A stretch of DNA of 64,000 bases from Orobanche coerulescens (lineage: Eukaryota; Streptophyta; Magnoliopsida; Lamiales; Orobanchaceae): assembly GCA_033398695.1 (NCBI GenBank), contig CM065803.1, positions 99,002,001-99,066,000 on the forward strand, written 5' to 3'. The notes under the pieces were generated by a model. It searched no databases. It was not told the origin of the DNA and saw only the letters and a program-made list of their open reading frames with translations. This document shows, piece after piece, positions 59,536 to 64,000 of this stretch (position 1 is its first letter; every line of letters starts with the position of its first letter). The translations under genes and the position numbers were made by a program.

Positions 59536-60370
59536 ATCTTGTGTGAAAATATCATGTCATTGATATTTCCATTGTGACGCATTAATTGTTTATCGGTATT
59601 GATTTTGTAAACATTCATGTTTTGTATTGATAGTCGGGACTTGCTATTTTCTAGGAACAGTTGGATTACAGGTGTGCCATGCGATATCGGTTTTATCAGG
59701 ATTGGGATCCGATTGTGCGACCCAGTCGACAGAGTTAGTCTTGGCCAGATAATTCTATAATTGAGATATGATAAGTTTGGGAAATTTGGTATCATTTCGG
59801 ATACGGTAAAGGTGGTTACCTTTGAATTCATTCATCACTTAAGGACACGAGGCATGGGGTACGGTAAGAATTGATTTGTTACGGATTGTGACAGGTTGGT
59901 AATACTACTTCGGTACAATACATGGGGAATGTTCTTACTCTGTAGATTACATTGATATGTATTGTTTTTGTGATGTGATCGTTATCATCGTTGAGTATTA
60001 TGGCTGACCCCATCGTGGGCTTTATCTTTTAGGTACTCGGAGTTCGAGCTAGTAGCGGTCGTGAAGGGATGAGCTTTACGGTGATACTGGCTATGGCGTG
60101 ATTGTTGGGATTGTGTATTCTTTTCTGGTTTTCTAATTCCGCTGCAGATGTAATTAATTATGTTTTTATCCGCTGCGTGTGTGTTTTTAAAATGGTTTTC
60201 AGTATTCTCCTGAACTGTGTTTTTATCCGTTGCGTGTGTGTGTACTTTCAAAGGGCCTTTTGGCATTTCAAACGTTTGCAAAAAAAAAAATGATTTTAGC
60301 CTTGTGGGTTCCAATATGGTGCCCACGGCGCTGTAATATTCCCGGTCGGTTTTGGGGGTGTTACATCTGA

Positions 60371-60396
60371 CGGGATCATCATGGGGATCTATGTTG
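60371..60396 (+). mobile_element. Family C 3' LTR, 26-bp continuation
   Basis: CGGGATCATCATGGGGATCT continues the C repeat exactly where B2 interrupted it. It is then cut by the family D LTR. The remainder of the C LTR must lie beyond the right edge. Confidence 0.75.
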
Positions 60397-61204
60397 TGTA
60401 ACACCCCCATAATACGACCGGGAATGTCACACGCCGTAGACCTTTATCACAAGGATCTACTAGGCTAAACTCCAAAAGACTACTCAATGATTGACCGACC
60501 GGGGTCAAAATTAATTACAAAGCAGACCGACAAGGTCATTAAACAATTCAGAAAATAACTAAATTTACTTCTCAATGACAATAATAAACTTGAACACAAA
60601 AAGGAATGACAACTTAATTTAATGAATGAAAACTACACCCATGCAAGGGTGGATACTCGACCGAATGAGAAATACCAACCAAAATGAAACAAAAGAAAAA
60701 GACTCTGACTCTTGTGTGATTAGCATCGTCGTCTTCCATCTCCTTCCAAGCCAATCCCGTGACTGCTCCCGAGCTGCCAAAACCTGAGCGCATAATAGGC
60801 ACCCACCCCCCGAAAACTCGGGGGTTAGCAAATTGGAATTTTGCTAGTGCAAGTACATAATATACAAGATATACGAACAATAACAACACAAAACTCAACA
60901 GCCGCGAAGCCTTAACACAAACCATACATTCCCATAGTCAACACAGAATAGCACTCGCATACACAAGGTGAAAGATAATTACGTAGTCATATTCTCTTTA
61001 CGAAACATAACACTAATGAAACTTTAAACGGGCCCAAGGAGTGAAAAGATCTAGTTTGAAAATCCCTTTTTTATAAAAGGAAAAAGTATTTTGATAAGAT
61101 AGTTTGAAAACATTATTAATGGCTAGGGCCATCTTGGGGTTTTGAAAATCAAACGAGAATACTTTTAGAAAATAACTTCAAAACAATTTGCAAGAAAACC
61201 ACTA

Positions 61205-61360
61205 CAATGTTATTCGGGGTCCTCGACCCAATTTATAAGACACTATCACAAGCGAATCATTACAACATCTCATGGGGTTCTCAGCCCAATCCAAATAATA
61301 TCATCACGAGATCAAATCTCAACATCCCACGGGGTCCTCGACCCAATACACAGAATAATC
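61205..61360 (-). repeat. Threefold repeat of about 60 bp in the D LTR
   Basis: Three degenerate units contain GGGGTCCTCGACCCAAT or a variant. A second local repeat with GTTCACTCC and GCCGCCCCTTG lies at about 61660-61790. Confidence 0.6.
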
Positions 61361-62198
61361 ATCACAGTACAATCAAAGGCACAACCTCTCATTCGACAAA
61401 GCCTGCTCAAGACCCCTGATTAATTAACCCTAGAAGATCTCGTCAAATATCCTTGGTTAATTAACCCTGATACCAACGTTTAAAACAATTTGAAACAAAC
61501 TTTCAGAAACACGAATCGCGGTCTATATCAAGACCATCATTTTAAAGCGAGTTGGAAGAACTTTGAATTATGAAAATCATTTGGTAACGGGGTCTTAGAT
61601 ATCACTCAAATATCCGTTACCAATAAGCCTATCAGGCGCCTCCCTTGCACACCTGTGCACCGGCGTTCACTCCACTATGTTGGCCGCCCCTTGAACATGT
61701 CAACGCGCCGGCGATCACTCCCACAAGAGCCGCCCCTTGCACGCGCATTAGGTAACACTGGTGTTCACCAATCATATGGAGCCGCACATTGCAGCGTACA
61801 CCAGGACGGAGTACACGCCCCGCCCTCAGAGGTTCCCGGATACGACGTCTCTCACAACAAGTATTCACATTGTTACAGATATGAAGCACACAGTCAATCG
61901 TTGCAACAACTCTCAAATCAATACACCAATTCACACAATTTATCCGCCAGTCCATAACCACACAAATAAACAATAACACGCACGTTATCAATCAAGACTC
62001 AACACAATAAGCCTTCGGCACAACCAACCAATGCTACACATATATTCTTATATCATAACTTCGCCAAATGCATAAACCGTACTATATTATCTCTATAATT
62101 ATGGTTCATACTTTAATCTAAGTTGAGTACGTCAAATAGTATCAGTATTAATCACTCGACATTCACCGACATATGTATGTATTTATCTATATACATGT

Positions 62199-62202
<4 letters not shown>

Positions 62203-62257
<55 letters not shown>
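62203..62257. repeat. (AT)n microsatellite
   Basis: An uninterrupted AT dinucleotide run of 55 bp, with imperfect AT-rich flanks to about 62310. Confidence 0.95.
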
Positions 62258-62258
<1 letters not shown>

Positions 62259-62967
62259 GCATATCTGTATACATATATATATATATTTAACATTTAAATA
62301 TATATGTATATTCGTAAAATAATTTACACACTTCGGCAACAATGATTTCACGTAGTTATAATTCATATATCAAGGTACTTGCCTTGGTAATCTCTCGCGA
62401 ATACTTAGAAAATACGGTCGATTGGAAAAATCCGGAACTCCAATGAAAACGATGATCGGAAAGGCTCAAGACCAGATTTTCATAGGGAATTCGTCCCTAA
62501 TATCCTATCATCAAATAAACAAATAATCACACGAGGAAAATCATCGCAAAACGTCCAAGTATCCCTCTGCCGCATTTCCACGGACACCTTGAAGGTGTCA
62601 ACTTGGAACTCATATAAATGACGAATCGGTAATGATAAAACCGTGGAAACATGATGAAATTGATAGAATACAACTTAATCTATAATTATCCATCAGCAAT
62701 CTAAGTTAATATGGCTCGAACGGATGAAATCTATCAAGATCCCCAAATTTCCCAAAGTTTAGATTTTAGGAAAAACTAACCTTGATTCGGTCGATTGAAG
62801 GATGTTATGGAATGATCAGTCAATGATATGAACTCAGAAACTTCATGGATTTGTTATTCAACAACATGCCTCCTTGCTTTCAAAACCTCTGGCCGCGGAA
62901 AGAAAAGAAGGAAATGAAAAATGGGTGGAAACAGGGCTGCTCGGTCAAATATATAGGCAGACCGCCC

Positions 62968-63072
62968 TAGCGTGCGCTAGCGTGCCGGCCTTGCTCCATC
63001 TGCAGGCTCTGGGATCGATCCTCGCCAGTAGCGCCGGCCGCCGAGTAGCGTGCGGCGCTACGCCCGCCGGTT
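62968..63072 (-). promoter_or_regulatory. Decayed TAGCG-type palindromes upstream of the D TATA box
   Basis: TAGCGTGCGCTAGCG, TAGCGTGCGGCGCTA and partial forms lie in a GC-rich stretch upstream of the minus-strand TATA box. This is the same place as the arrays of family A. Confidence 0.55.
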
Positions 63073-63448
63073 AGCGCGGAGTCTCCCGGCAGAGGCGCTA
63101 TGCCGGTCCCTCGCCGCACCGTCCGGCCGCGCCAGTGCGGTGTCGGTTCCTACCGCAACCGGCCCGCCTAGCGCCTACCGGTGCGGTTCTGCCGCAATCG
63201 TCCTGGCCGCCATTGCCGTGGCTCGACGACTCGATTCCCAAAAACGCATGGAACGAACACGACCAAACATTCGCGGACAACAACATCGATCTGAAATGAA
63301 AATAATATACAACAAATCACCACATATGGCCATAAACACAAAATCGATTGTCGAGAAAAATAATACCAACGCTCGAAAATCGAGAAATTTCCGGTCTAAA
63401 AAAAAAGAAAAATTCGAATTAATCAGAATAAAAATCTCGGATATTACA

Positions 63449-64000
63449 TTCTACTCCCCTTAAAATAAGTTTCGTCCCGAAACTTAAAATAGAGAGCGGC
63501 GGAACAATCAAGGAAATAACTACTTTGCTCAGCCCCAAAATGTCACGAGCAATGCACGAACGCGAGAATCCTTGAAATACAACGAGCTGACTAAGAAAGC
63601 ATCTGGTACGTGAGTCGAGGCGATAAAATATATGTGAACATGAGAAGTCGAGGTGGAGGAGTATGTATTTGGAGACAAAAGCTCCAAGAGTAAAGAAAAT
63701 CACAAAACGGCTCAAACGTCCTGAAACCATGTTTCGAGCTCGACCAACCGCATCCAAGTTCATAATACATTCGGAAATGTTAATTGCACGTGTGGGAATA
63801 ATAGTTTCGAACAAAATTCGCAAGGATTGAGTTTAGATGTGGAAAGACCACAATAATCCATGGAGTTTGACAAAACAAATCTGAAATTCATTCGGAGGAC
63901 GGTAGGCTAGGTAGAACATGGTAGTTTAAAATCGTCGAGAGGATCACAATTGAAATATCAACAATGAAAGGTCACACAATACCTGAAATACTAAGAAAAG
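63449..64000 (-). mobile_element. Family D interior, 3' end
   Basis: On the minus strand GTTTCGGGACGAAAC (63469-63483) and TTATTTTAAGGGGAGTAGAA lead into the LTR. These are the same hairpin and polypurine arrangement as in A, B and C. The rest to the window edge has no recognised domain. Confidence 0.65.

Larger units (their letters stand above)
56058..60365 (+). mobile_element. B2 3' LTR (4308 bp)
   Basis: Collinear with the 5' LTR and about 98% identical by eye. The palindrome array is at 56428-56982, TATA at 57001-57010, tandem units at about 59030-59535 and hairpin near 60297-60319. It is followed by TCTGA (60366-60370), matching the left duplication TCCGA with one transition. Confidence 0.88.
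60397..63448 (-). mobile_element. Family D LTR (3052 bp), 3' LTR of a minus-strand element
   Basis: TGTAACACCCCC to ATATTACA on the plus strand; on its own strand it starts TGTAATATCCGAG and ends GGGGGTGTTACA. A polypurine tract abuts its right side, so it is the 3' LTR of an element extending right. It holds the minus-strand TATA box CCTATATATTTG (62946-62957), a decayed palindrome cluster (62968-63072), several small tandem repeats and an (AT)n tract. The conserved hairpin is at 60436-60460. No coding frame is convincing. Confidence 0.8.

Noticed and set aside
61632..61991. Overlapping open frames on both strands in the family D LTR
   Set aside because: They reflect GC-rich tandem repeats; no domain, no start context and no conservation evidence.
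63419..63823. A 134-codon minus-strand frame crossing the D polypurine tract and LTR border
   Set aside because: It runs from interior into LTR through the polypurine tract, which a real 3' coding region would not do. Composition is not protein-like.

Overview
The window is flowering-plant repeat DNA, built almost entirely from nested LTR retrotransposons. No host protein gene, rRNA or tRNA gene was found. The plant assignment rests on several features: a Tat-clade Ty3/gypsy element with the antisense coiled-coil ORF known from plant Tat elements, Tekay/Del-like chromovirus sequence, a Tork/TAR/Angela-like Ty1/copia element, and a small hAT-type element with an 8-bp target duplication. The species cannot be named from the sequence. 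Family letters A to D below are my own labels.

Layout. (1) 1-10222: a minus-strand Tat element with antisense ORF, gag-pol, PBS and 5' LTR. That LTR (8700-9664) is followed on its right by the polypurine tract and antisense-ORF promoter of a second copy, so two Tat copies share one LTR. (2) 10223-40664: one minus-strand LTR of family B (B1), split by three insertions. These are a Ty1/copia element (12519-28331, TSD ATAAC), a hAT-like MITE (28493-29155, TSD TCAACCAT) and a complete but dead family A chromovirus (29606-39787, TSD TTACG). The copia element is itself split by a second family A copy (18631-24870, TSD CCCAA), whose 5' half was lost and replaced by about 670 bp of foreign LTR-like DNA. 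(3) 40665-42857: an LTR 3' end of another family, then a decayed copia gag-protease-integrase fragment. (4) 42858-60396: family C, a non-coding element with 3.6-kb LTRs. Its 3' LTR is interrupted by family B2 (51367-60365) and then by a family D LTR (60397-63448) whose element continues past the right edge.

Family A is the only one of A to D with coding sequence here (Gag, protease, RT, RNase H, integrase, chromodomain-like tail). B, C and D look non-autonomous. B2 is extreme: two 4.3-kb LTRs around a 390-bp non-coding interior. All four families share LTR ends (TGTAATA...GTGTTACA), a hairpin next to the polypurine tract, and a second hairpin about 35-39 nt before the LTR 3' end that shows compensatory base changes. 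In A, B and C the PBS is also visible and matches initiator tRNA-Met. This fits A-type proteins mobilising B, C and D, which is inference.

The most unusual signal is in the promoter part (U3) of these LTRs. Just upstream of each TATA box lie about 12-18 copies of a 12-bp palindrome at irregular spacing: TAGCG-NN-CGCTA in A (decayed in D) and TTACG/TAACG-TA-CGTAA/CGTTA in B and C. All fit roughly TWRCGYRCGYWA. The arms differ between families by symmetric changes that keep the dyad, and the two CG steps are the most constant positions. Every gag-pol reading frame in the window carries stops or frameshifts. The long open part of the Tat antisense ORF is the only coding region that looks intact.
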